A stretch of 64,000 nt of DNA, taken from positions 34,813 to 98,812 of the forward strand of contig JBGCGF010000032.1 in assembly GCA_045110575.1 (NCBI GenBank), written 5' to 3'. This stretch comes from CALDTK01 sp045110575. GTDB taxonomy: Bacteria > Bacteroidota > Bacteroidia > Chitinophagales > Saprospiraceae. Of this stretch, positions 1 through 8,501 are shown piece by piece. A model generated the notes under the pieces. That model saw only the letters and a program-made list of their open reading frames with translations. It was not told the DNA's origin and searched no databases. Every line of letters starts with the position of its first letter. The first letter of the stretch is position 1. Both the position numbers and the translations under genes were made by a program.

Positions 1-1
1 G

Positions 2-133
2 GTAAAGGATGTATTCGGTGCGAACAGAAGAACGAAGTACACCTTCGCTCGAAATGCAAGCAACGAAGTGGTTTCTTTCCAGGTAGCCTCTGAAGGCACT
101 GTGAAGGGCATTTTGTTTGAAAAAGTGGACTAA
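2..133 (+). CDS. C-terminal end of a truncated protein, possibly hydrolase-associated domain
   Basis: An open frame enters from the left edge and stops at TAA 131-133, giving the last 43 residues of a protein that starts outside the window. The visible pattern (KYTFARNASNEVV, then TVKGILFEKVD) resembles the small beta-rich tail that often closes serine hydrolases and related Bacteroidota enzymes, where alternating strands end in a FxK/R-V motif. That resemblance is from memory of such tails and is weak. Nothing catalytic is visible, so no function is assigned. Confidence 0.5.
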   Translation, partial: VKDVFGANRRTKYTFARNASNEVVSFQVASEGTVKGILFEKVD

Positions 134-164
134 TCGCTAGGCCTCTCCCTAAACGCAGATCACC

Positions 165-722
165 ATGCACGAAATCAAAATACTCTTCTTCGTACTCGGC
201 TCTTTCTTCGCTGTAGAAGACAGCCGCATCTTTGCAGAGAAAACGACGGTCACTATTTATCCTAAAGAACAACGAATACAGATTCTTCAAGAGACCTTAT
301 TCACGTTCATAAAAACCGAAGAGGACGAAGAGCTTTCACTAAGCCAATGGAGCAACCTTAAGAACGAAGATGGACTGGCTGAACACTGGGCTGAAGAGCT
401 TGACGAGTGCACCTCAAAGCAATTAGAAATCAAGGAAACTTCAGCAGGAGGTCGCACAACCATCCAGTCTGTCATAACAGTCACCTACTCCGAAGAGAAA
501 GAACTGGAAGCAATGGGCATCTGGTATGATACAGAGAAAAATCAGTTTTCGCTTAACCATAACCCCGATAACAACATTAAGACAAGCTCAGGCAAGCTCG
601 ACGGAAACTACTGGTATTTCGATGTAGACAGTGTCGTAACGTTTTCGGTCGAGCCGTTTCTTAATCTACCGGATGACTACATGGAGTCCCTAGTAACGCT
701 TGAAAAATTGCTAAGGCGTTGA
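165..722 (+). CDS. hypothetical protein, 185 aa
   Basis: I do not recognise this protein. The N-terminus has a short hydrophobic stretch (ILFFVLGSFFAV, residues 6-17) that could be a weak signal or anchor, followed by an acidic soluble body rich in Glu and Asp. It begins 31 bp after the preceding stop and ends 25 bp before the acetyltransferase start, so it may be co-transcribed with it. The long frame, ATG start and codon use like its neighbours support a real gene. There are no cysteine clusters, repeats or catalytic motifs that I can name. Confidence 0.6.
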   Translation: MHEIKILFFVLGSFFAVEDSRIFAEKTTVTIYPKEQRIQILQETLFTFIKTEEDEELSLSQWSNLKNEDGLAEHWAEELDECTSKQLEIKETSAGGRTTIQSVITVTYSEEKELEAMGIWYDTEKNQFSLNHNPDNNIKTSSGKLDGNYWYFDVDSVVTFSVEPFLNLPDDYMESLVTLEKLLRR

Positions 723-747
723 ACTAAGAAAAAGGTAATTTCCGTTC

Positions 748-1500
748 GTGAACATTGAACAGTACATCGAACGGATAGGCTACCAAGGCCCGCTTACTGC
801 AGACCTTAACTGCTTAACGCAACTCCACACGCGACACACCATGTCAATTCCATTTGAGGCGCTAGACGTCCAGTGGGGTCGGAAAATCGACTTAAGTCTC
901 TCGGCGATCTTCAATAAGGTAGTCCTTCATAAACGAGGCGGCTATTGCTATGAACTCAACCATCTCTTCCATGCCCTACTGAATGAGATTGGATTCACGA
1001 ATCACCTGATCTCTGCTCGCGTGTTTGATGATGAGCAGTTCGGCCCAGCGCATGATCATATGGCCATTGTCGTCCAGCTGGATGAACCATGGCTAGTAGA
1101 CGTCGGTTATGGTGACCTCTTTCTAAAGCCCATCAAAATTCAACCTGGCATTCAACAGGAAGATTCGTTCAAGTTTTATAAAATTGAAGAAACGAACGAT
1201 CATCAGTTCGTATTGACGGAATCTTTGAAAACAACTATTGAGTACAAGCCCAGCTACTCGTTCAGCACAAAGGCGTGTCAAATATCTGATTTCGAAGAGC
1301 AGAATATGTTCAAATATTCATCAGCAGCGTCGCACTTCAAGAAGAATCTGCTTTGCACTATTGCCACCAAAGATGGTCGAAAGACTATTCGGAATAACAT
1401 CTACAAGAATAGAATTGGCGACACCGTTGAACGGAAGGAAATTAACGGAAAGGAAGAGCTTAATCAACTTCTGGCTAGTGAATTTGGAATTACTCCTTGA
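748..1500 (+). CDS. arylamine N-acetyltransferase
   Basis: This 250-residue protein belongs to the NAT family, which moves an acetyl group from acetyl-CoA to aromatic amines, hydroxylamines or hydrazines in the cytoplasm. The cysteine-protease-like triad is visible: Cys67 in RGGYCYELN, His104 in AHDHMAIVV and Asp118 in WLVDVGYGD. Length (about 250-280 in the family) and motif order are normal. The start is GTG; no in-frame ATG fits better, since the next one lies inside the conserved N-terminal helical region. Its physiological substrate cannot be told from the neighbours, which are a hypothetical protein and a serine hydrolase. Confidence 0.9.
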   Translation: MNIEQYIERIGYQGPLTADLNCLTQLHTRHTMSIPFEALDVQWGRKIDLSLSAIFNKVVLHKRGGYCYELNHLFHALLNEIGFTNHLISARVFDDEQFGPAHDHMAIVVQLDEPWLVDVGYGDLFLKPIKIQPGIQQEDSFKFYKIEETNDHQFVLTESLKTTIEYKPSYSFSTKACQISDFEEQNMFKYSSAASHFKKNLLCTIATKDGRKTIRNNIYKNRIGDTVERKEINGKEELNQLLASEFGITP

Positions 1501-1646
1501 CAAAACTCTCTGGACCTCCGGCAGGGAAAAAACGCCGGATAGATATCAAAAGTGCCTAGACGTAGCAAGGAGTCAGCGGCAGTAGTTAATCCTCTCGCGT
1601 GTTAGAGATTAACTACCTTTCATCGCGTCAGAACACTGTTACACGT

Positions 1647-3122
1647 ATGAGGAAAATGAAACACTATCTCGCCCCATTCTACTGCACCATAGCGTTGCTT
1701 GCATTGGGTTCGATCAAGGGTCTCAGTCAGACGATATCATCGCAAGAAGTTGACTTAGACTTCATCGACTATCTTTTCAAAGACTATGATGGACAACGGC
1801 CGAGTGCGAGTGTCATGGTTATTAAAGACGGCGAAATAGCCTTTGCCAAAAGCTATGGTTATGCAGATCTAGCTAACAAAGTACTCGCAACTCCAAAGAC
1901 GAATTACCGGATAGCTTCAGTATCCAAGCAGTTTACAGCAATGGCGATTATGCTCTTGGTTGATCAAGGATTGGTTTCGTACGAGACCCCCATTTCCGAT
2001 ATATTTCCTTCCTTCCCTGCCTACGGTAAAGATATTACGCTTCAACATCTATTGACACATCGCTCAGGACTAGTGAGTTACAACAGGTTTATCGAAGAAG
2101 GCCAGACCGAGCAACTTCTAGACAAGGATGTACTCGCTGGTCTACTCAAAACGGATTCAACCTATTTCGAACCTGGCAGCACGTACAAATACAGCAACAC
2201 CGGATATGCGGTTTTGGCGCAAGCTGTAGAACGACTTTCAGGACTTTCTTTTGCAGACTTTATGGCAAAAGAGATATTCTCACCCTTAGGAATGAGCGCT
2301 TCAAGAATTCTTGAAATCGGCGAACCGATTGCCCATCGAGCCTATGGATATATCGTAAAAGACACTTCGGTTACTGCGAAGGATCAAAGCCTCTCCAGCG
2401 CTATTCAAGGTGATGGCGGGGTATACACTTCTCTGTTCGATTATTACAAATGGGACCAAGCACTGGACACTGACTCCCTACTCCCCCACTCCTCCTTAAA
2501 CGAGGCATTTTTTAGCTATGATGAAAATGGAAAGTCAGCTGATAAAGGCTATGGCTACGGCTGGAAAGTCAGCTACGACAAAGGTGTCAAACTGCTCCAA
2601 CATGGTGGATCCTCTACGGGATTTGGAAGCTATGTGATCAGGATACCTAGCGAGAAACTCTCGATTGTCCTCTTCACGAATAGAAACAAGCGGGGAAGTG
2701 ATCTGCAACACAGAGCCATGGCGCTAGCAAGTCACTTTTCAAAAGGCAAGTTTCAAACACCCTTCGAACTTGTACTGGCAAAAGAGATTGATCAAAACGG
2801 AATTGACAGTGGAATAAGCTTATATGAAAGGATCAAATCCGACACGGCAAGCTATAGCGTTACTAAAGAATCCATGTTCTATTTTGGATTAAACTATATA
2901 AACGATATTCAAAACATGGAAGCCTTGGGCATACTCTCATGCCTAGCTCAGGATCACCCCAAGTACTTTGGCGGATACTATGGACGAGGAATCGTCTATG
3001 CACGAATGAAAGACAAGGAGAACGCAATTAGCAATTTCCAAAAAACAATTGAGTTTGCTAAGGAAAATCAGTCATGGGCAGTAGACCGTGCACGGGAAAT
3101 GATCGACAATTTAAGTAAGTGA
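1647..3122 (+). CDS. exported serine hydrolase (beta-lactamase/class C-like) with C-terminal TPR-like tail
   Basis: The protein is a penicillin-binding/beta-lactamase-fold hydrolase. From the chosen ATG (1647) it has 491 residues; an in-frame GTG at 1599 would add 16 residues ahead of the signal peptide, and ATG 1656 is also possible. A signal peptide (hydrophobic segment about residues 8-25, ending GLSQ) exports it. The active-site motifs are present: SVSK at 91-94 (nucleophile Ser91, Lys94), YSN at 182-184 and HGG at about 319-321. The C-terminal 90 residues look like a tetratricopeptide unit (YYGRGIVYARMKDKENAI), which is common in this Bacteroidota branch. Substrate unknown: a peptidase, esterase or lactamase is possible, and antibiotic resistance should not be assumed. 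Confidence 0.85.
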   Translation: MRKMKHYLAPFYCTIALLALGSIKGLSQTISSQEVDLDFIDYLFKDYDGQRPSASVMVIKDGEIAFAKSYGYADLANKVLATPKTNYRIASVSKQFTAMAIMLLVDQGLVSYETPISDIFPSFPAYGKDITLQHLLTHRSGLVSYNRFIEEGQTEQLLDKDVLAGLLKTDSTYFEPGSTYKYSNTGYAVLAQAVERLSGLSFADFMAKEIFSPLGMSASRILEIGEPIAHRAYGYIVKDTSVTAKDQSLSSAIQGDGGVYTSLFDYYKWDQALDTDSLLPHSSLNEAFFSYDENGKSADKGYGYGWKVSYDKGVKLLQHGGSSTGFGSYVIRIPSEKLSIVLFTNRNKRGSDLQHRAMALASHFSKGKFQTPFELVLAKEIDQNGIDSGISLYERIKSDTASYSVTKESMFYFGLNYINDIQNMEALGILSCLAQDHPKYFGGYYGRGIVYARMKDKENAISNFQKTIEFAKENQSWAVDRAREMIDNLSK

Positions 3123-3153
3123 GCACCAGTCTTGATTTAAACAAAAATACCCT

Positions 3154-3606
3154 ATGAAAAACTCAATCCCCCTAATCTTCCTTCTCACCCTTATAACCTC
3201 AATCGCCTGCGCCCAGAGTCCAGCCTACCAAAAAGCGAAAGCGGAAAAAATTGAGAAAGGTTCCGTCTTCACCAAGATCATTGAAAGAGAACTTGAAGGC
3301 ACCATCGTATACGAGGATGACGACATCATTGCTTTTGTGCCACTGCGGCTCCAAGCGCCTACTCACCTGCTGATCGTACCGAAGAAGGAGATTCACACGA
3401 TCAACGATGTTTCCGAAGAGGATACGATGATGCTTGGTAGACTCTTCTTGGTGGCAAAAAAGCTTGCCAAGGAAAACGGCATATCGGAAACAGGTTACCG
3501 CCTCACCATGAACATCAATGAAGATGCTGGGCAATCGGTATTTCACTTACACATGCATTTGCTAGGCGGAAAGGACCTGGGACCGATGGTCGTGCAGGAA
3601 GACTAG
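3154..3606 (+). CDS. HIT-family (histidine triad) protein with a signal peptide
   Basis: The HIT signature HLHMHLLGG lies at residues 131-139, with the triad His131, His133 and His135 that binds the alpha-phosphate of nucleotides; the upstream DDDIIAFVPL and PTHLLIVPKK segments also fit the family. HIT hydrolases normally act in the cytosol on purine nucleoside phosphoramidates or dinucleotides. This one carries a clear N-terminal export signal (residues 1-20, MKNSIPLIFLLTLITSIACA; a weak lipobox ending in Cys19 is possible), so it should act in the periplasm or on a membrane. It lies 31 bp after the serine hydrolase on the same strand, probably in one transcript. Confidence 0.88.
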   Translation: MKNSIPLIFLLTLITSIACAQSPAYQKAKAEKIEKGSVFTKIIERELEGTIVYEDDDIIAFVPLRLQAPTHLLIVPKKEIHTINDVSEEDTMMLGRLFLVAKKLAKENGISETGYRLTMNINEDAGQSVFHLHMHLLGGKDLGPMVVQED

Positions 3607-3888
3607 ATACTCTATAAACGGCAACGTTCGGCTTTCGCTTATGAACTTTGACTGAGCCCAAATTAGAAGCAAGCGAACTTGCGCTCCTACTCAGAAATCG
3701 CAGCTCCAATAGCAAAGCACCCGCTTAAGACACGCGCACAATCTGCTGGTTAACAACAACTTAAATACATCACTTTAGTATCACGCTTTAGCTACCCTAG
3801 AAAGCTCAAGCGAGCGAAAGGGGCACGTTGCGAAGTATCAAAACCTAAGTCTGACCAATTACGTAAATTACAATCAAAGCAAGGTCTG

Positions 3889-6800
3889 ATGAAAATAAAG
3901 GAACTCCTAGTCGTCCTTCTTGTGATGCTAGCGAACCATTGTTTCTCTCAGTTGCAATTTCAGCACATCACCGCAGAAGATGGCATTTCTCAGAGTGAAG
4001 TTTACTGCTTTTTAGAAGACTCCCACGGATTCATGTGGTTTGGAACTGTTGATGGCCTCAACAAGTACGACGGGTACACCGTTTCCACCTTTAATATTGA
4101 TAAGGATAGCCCTAACTCTATTGTAAATAATACAATCAAATGCCTGGCTGAGGATGAACTAGGTAGAATTTGGATAGGAACAGATGATGGACTATGTGTC
4201 TACGATTCTAAACTCGAAAAAATCAGTCAGTTAGGATTAGGTGACCTAGGTGAAAGCCGGTTGATGATCAACACCGCGCTGATAAATGAAGGAAACTTAT
4301 ACTTAGGCACTTCAAATGGCCTGCTCACAATAGATGTGCAATCTTCCGATATAGGAGAGATCGGAAAAGCTCCGCAGCAAGTGAGCGTAGAAAAGAGTGC
4401 AGACCCTCTTACTATCGTTGCTAGTAGATCGGATCATGAGGGAAACACCTGGGTGATTACAACGGACAAGCTTTACCTACTTTCTGCAGCCAAAGGACAA
4501 ACGACTCCCAAACTAAAGATAGCCGTAGACCTGTCGGAGACGATGCCCGACCTTCGGAATCTTGAAGCGGATAATTACGGAAACCTTTGGATTGTATCAC
4601 ATGACAACGGGTTCATGCGGTACAACCCGACTACCAACCGATCGACTCATTTCAAAAAGGGAGAAGAAAATCCGAGTATAATTTCAAATAAATTTTCAAG
4701 TGTAACTACGGATCAAAAAGGAAATTTATGGATTGGCACGCACGACAAAGGCTTACTATTCCTACAGAATAAGTACCTCCAACACAATACGCCCGCGTTT
4801 CAAACGATCACACACGATCCGTTCAACGATCGCAGCCTAAATTCCAACCTGGTCTATTCGCTTTATAGTTCGAACGCGAATCTTCTCTGGGTCGGAACCA
4901 TTGGATCGGGCATCAACCTATACAACCCCGATCGAAAGCCTTTTCAATACTACAACCTTAACCAGGCAGAAAAAGAGGCTTCACGTACTAATTTTATTCG
5001 AGCAGTTTATGCGGACGAGGAAGACTTTGTCTGGATTGGAACCCACAACAACGGGTTGTTCTTACTGGAGAGATCGAGCGAAAATCGAATGACAAAGGCC
5101 GGGTTTGACTCAGAGCCTATTTTCCATATCAATGCCGCAGAAGAGGGAAGAACACTCGTTTGTTCTGGGCTCGGTGTCAGTTTAGTACAAAAGGATAAAA
5201 ACAAAATAGAAGTACTGAGTAGCTTATTACTCGGACCCTCCTTTTACGTGTCAGCTACTGATAACGGCACCTTCTGGGTGGCTACGCTATCGGGTGTAAA
5301 AAGATGTAAGCTTACTGGTGATCGCATTTCACTAGAGCAATCATATGATGTATCAACAACACCTGCCCTTTCGCTTGATAACTGCCGCGTACTTAACTTC
5401 AACAAAGAAACCAGCGAACTCTTCATTGGAACAGAAGGAGGAGGTCTCAACATCCTAAAACTGGATGACAAGATGGTTGCTACCCAGATTAAGGTTTATA
5501 AAAAGGAAGCAATTGAAAACTCCTTGAGCAACAACTACATACGTACAATCATACAAGACAAAAATTCCGACATCTGGATAGGTACGTACGAAGGGCTAAA
5601 CAAGCTACACAGAGAACCAAGCGGGGACATAAGCTTTACATCCTATACGCAAAAGGACGGGCTTCCCAACAATACGATCCAATCTATTGTAGAGGATGAA
5701 GAAGGTTTTCTCTGGATAGGAACGAATAATGGCCTTTGCAAATTCGACCCAAAAACCAAGCATTTTGTCAATTTCACGATGAACGATGGCATTCAGAGCA
5801 ACGAATTTTCTGAGCATACAATTTTCAAAAATTCAGACAATGAAATTTTCGTTGGCGGCATCAATGGGATAAACACTTTTTACCCTGAAGAAATCACCTC
5901 CAGTGAGGTTGACCCTAACTTAACGATCACAGACTTCTACCTCTTCAACAAGCGTATAGAAATTGGAGCGGATAGTACTGGCCAGGCAGACAACCCGTTA
6001 AACAAGAGTATTTCTTTAACCGACTCAATCGTCCTCAAACCTTATCAAAATAGCATTGGCTTTGATTTTTCAGCCATTGATTTCAATGCACCAGAGAAGA
6101 TCCAATACGCATATATGCTAGCGGGATTCGATGAGAATTGGAACTTCACCGATGCCAGTATTAGAAGAGCAAACTATACGAACCTCGGCTACGGGAAATA
6201 TACCTTCAAGGTCAAATCGACGAATAATGACGGCGTCTGGCTCGAAGAACCGAAGCAGATATACATATCCATAAAGACGCCTTTCTACTTTACGGCGCTA
6301 GCGTTCTTACTCTATGGAGTACTTGCGATTCTAGGGATATACTTTCTCGCGAACTATTCTATTTTACGATACACTACCAAGAACAAAATCCTACTTGAGA
6401 ATCAACACAATAAGAAAGTAAGAGAGCTGGAAGACCTCCGGACTAGGTTCTTCATTAATATCTCTCACGACCTCCGTACGCCGCTCACTTTAATTAGTAG
6501 TCCTTTGGGCGTCCTCCTTAAGAACAGCCCTGAAAATTCACAAGAGAAGTCCTTACTAGGCCTAATGCAACGTAATGTCAGTAAGCTAAAAGACATGACA
6601 GAGCAACTGCTAGACATCAGTAAAGTCGAGGCAGGCAACCTTTCTCCTAGCTATCAAAATGTAGACATTGTTGCTTTTTCTAAAAGTGAAGCACAGTATT
6701 TTAAAGGTGCGTTTCAAGAAAAAGGCATCGAGCTAGAGCTCAGCAGTACTGCTACTGACAAGTTTTTGAGCTTCGACCCTGACATGATCTCTAAAGTCAT

Positions 6801-8004
6801 GTTTAACCTTTTGTCTAACGCACTAAAGCACACCCCTTCAGGAAAGGTGAGTGTTTCTATAACCGAAGTGTCGAGTAGGGATCTCCAATTAGAAACCGAC
6901 TCGAAACACGAAAATTACGTTGAACTAAAAATCACTGACACAGGCGAGGGAATCGACGAAGATGACTTGCCTGTGCTTTTTGACCGCTTCTATCAAGGCC
7001 AGTCCATAAGTAAAAAGGGATACGGAATAGGTCTCTCTCACACCAAGGATTTGATGGATGCGCATGACGGGTACATCGTCGTTGAGAGCAAAAAGGGTTT
7101 TGGCGCAAGCTTTAAAATATACCTCCCTGATATCCAGGGAACTGAAACCGTTACATCGGATGTCCCCACTGTTTCGAGTAAGCGTATTATCGATTCTAAC
7201 TCGCCGAAGCTCTCTCCTACCTCCACAATCGAAGAGGTGCCCAATAACGATGGCAAGCTGATTCTCCTGGTTGAAGACAACGACGATTTGCGCAACTTCA
7301 TGGCTACAGAGCTGCGAAAAACGTACAAGGTCCTAGAGGCTTCTGACGGTGCCGAAGGTCTCAAAATTGCCAAACAGGAGTTCCCGGATCTCATTCTAAG
7401 CGACGTGATGATGCCCAATATGGACGGCATCGAGTTCTGTAAAGAGATAAAATCAGCCCTCAACACGAGTCACATTCCGGTGGTGCTTCTCACCGCCAAA
7501 ATCGACAAAGAGACGAAGTACAAAGGCCTCGAAATCGGAGCAGACGACTACATCGCAAAACCTTTTGAGGTAGACTTCCTGTTGCTGCGAATTCAAAACC
7601 TGCTAGAAAATCGCGATCGTATGCGAGAGCTGTTCCGCGTTGACACGACTTTCGAACCTAAGAAGGTGACGGTTACCTTGATCGACCAGGAGTTTCTAAC
7701 CAAGCTAATGTCTGAAATGGAGAAAGGAATCTCAGATTCAGACTTCTCGATTTCCAATTTAGAGCAAGAAATGGGCATGAGCCACGCCAGTTTCTACAAA
7801 AAAATCAAGGGCCTGACAGGGCAATCTGCCAAAGAGTTGGTCTTGAGTATGCGCATGAAAAGGGCCAAGCAGGTCATCGAAGACACCGATAATATTCGCA
7901 TTTCGGAAGTAGCATACATGGTTGGCTTCACCGATCCCAAATATTTCAGCAAGAGTTTCAAAGGGCATTTCGGGCATTCCCCATCCCACTTCAGCAAGAA
8001 GTAA
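3889..8004 (+). CDS. hybrid two-component system (HTCS) sensor kinase / AraC-type regulator
   Basis: This 1371-residue protein carries a whole signalling chain. In order: signal peptide (1-21); periplasmic beta-propeller of Reg_prop repeats with recurring W-I-G-T motifs (about 25-700); Y_Y_Y domain (about 720-795); one membrane helix (about 800-826); HisKA with His860 in NISHDLRTPL; HATPase with NLLSNALKH, DTGEGI and GYGIGLS; receiver with Asp1172 in LILSDVMMPN and KPF; AraC-type helix-turn-helix ending GFTDPKYFSKSFK. In Bacteroidota such HTCS proteins sense oligosaccharides and switch on the adjacent polysaccharide-utilisation genes. The next genes encode a multi-CBM secreted protein and a GH31 glycosidase, which fits that job. 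All key phosphotransfer residues are present. Confidence 0.95.
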   Translation: MKIKELLVVLLVMLANHCFSQLQFQHITAEDGISQSEVYCFLEDSHGFMWFGTVDGLNKYDGYTVSTFNIDKDSPNSIVNNTIKCLAEDELGRIWIGTDDGLCVYDSKLEKISQLGLGDLGESRLMINTALINEGNLYLGTSNGLLTIDVQSSDIGEIGKAPQQVSVEKSADPLTIVASRSDHEGNTWVITTDKLYLLSAAKGQTTPKLKIAVDLSETMPDLRNLEADNYGNLWIVSHDNGFMRYNPTTNRSTHFKKGEENPSIISNKFSSVTTDQKGNLWIGTHDKGLLFLQNKYLQHNTPAFQTITHDPFNDRSLNSNLVYSLYSSNANLLWVGTIGSGINLYNPDRKPFQYYNLNQAEKEASRTNFIRAVYADEEDFVWIGTHNNGLFLLERSSENRMTKAGFDSEPIFHINAAEEGRTLVCSGLGVSLVQKDKNKIEVLSSLLLGPSFYVSATDNGTFWVATLSGVKRCKLTGDRISLEQSYDVSTTPALSLDNCRVLNFNKETSELFIGTEGGGLNILKLDDKMVATQIKVYKKEAIENSLSNNYIRTIIQDKNSDIWIGTYEGLNKLHREPSGDISFTSYTQKDGLPNNTIQSIVEDEEGFLWIGTNNGLCKFDPKTKHFVNFTMNDGIQSNEFSEHTIFKNSDNEIFVGGINGINTFYPEEITSSEVDPNLTITDFYLFNKRIEIGADSTGQADNPLNKSISLTDSIVLKPYQNSIGFDFSAIDFNAPEKIQYAYMLAGFDENWNFTDASIRRANYTNLGYGKYTFKVKSTNNDGVWLEEPKQIYISIKTPFYFTALAFLLYGVLAILGIYFLANYSILRYTTKNKILLENQHNKKVRELEDLRTRFFINISHDLRTPLTLISSPLGVLLKNSPENSQEKSLLGLMQRNVSKLKDMTEQLLDISKVEAGNLSPSYQNVDIVAFSKSEAQYFKGAFQEKGIELELSSTATDKFLSFDPDMISKVMFNLLSNALKHTPSGKVSVSITEVSSRDLQLETDSKHENYVELKITDTGEGIDEDDLPVLFDRFYQGQSISKKGYGIGLSHTKDLMDAHDGYIVVESKKGFGASFKIYLPDIQGTETVTSDVPTVSSKRIIDSNSPKLSPTSTIEEVPNNDGKLILLVEDNDDLRNFMATELRKTYKVLEASDGAEGLKIAKQEFPDLILSDVMMPNMDGIEFCKEIKSALNTSHIPVVLLTAKIDKETKYKGLEIGADDYIAKPFEVDFLLLRIQNLLENRDRMRELFRVDTTFEPKKVTVTLIDQEFLTKLMSEMEKGISDSDFSISNLEQEMGMSHASFYKKIKGLTGQSAKELVLSMRMKRAKQVIEDTDNIRISEVAYMVGFTDPKYFSKSFKGHFGHSPSHFSKK

Positions 8005-8501
8005 GGCATCGTCAGGATGTTCCAAGTCCAAGTTTAGCGGCGCTGCCCTTTAGCTTTCGCCAAAACCTATTTAGCCGCATCTCAGGTACTTTTTTGGGCG
8101 TTATCAGAATGGGAGCTCTACTACCATAATAGTAGTACACACGCAGCAAGAGCAAAAGACGGCTGACTCAATCGGCGACTACCGGGCTGTCGCTATCTAT
8201 CCAATAGCTCCACAGCGTGCGATGACTATTCCTACCCTACCGATGGACTAAAACCCCACTATCTACTGGGGTTCGCGACAAATCTTACCCCCTTTCGGAG
8301 CTAAAGTTGCCTCCATCGAGAGCGAACGAGCACCTACGTTTGGACTATTCAAGCACCGCTGAATTGGGGAGCAGCTTAATTGATGTTACACCATGCGAAA
8401 TCACTTGATCAGATGCATTTGCATCATGTCGAGCTCTTGCGTTTGAATGCCCTGAAATTGGTACACCAGTACTACTTCGCTAACCAAAATAAACCTCCAT
8501 C
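8005..8501. other. 497-bp intergenic region with dispersed motif and small hairpins
   Basis: No coding frame is convincing here. It holds one dispersed 14-mer (8053-8066), a small hairpin at 8252-8273 (AACCCCA / TGGGGTT) and a weaker one at 8119-8137 (TACTAC / GTAGTA). The long leader before the CBM protein presumably contains its HTCS-controlled promoter, but no clear TAnnTTTG box was found. Confidence 0.4.
8053..8066 (+). repeat. dispersed 14-mer GCTTTCGCCAAAAC
   Basis: Exact copy, followed by C, 48 bp after the HTCS stop codon in the intergenic region. See the dispersed-motif finding. Confidence 0.85.

Noticed and set aside
7038..7466. 142-codon minus-strand frame within the HTCS gene
   Set aside because: Shadow of the receiver and linker coding region, with Ser/Arg/Leu-rich low-information sequence.
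8119..8137. TACTAC/GTAGTA hairpin in the 8005-8501 gap
   Set aside because: Only six base pairs with no T-run; expected by chance in a 500-bp region.
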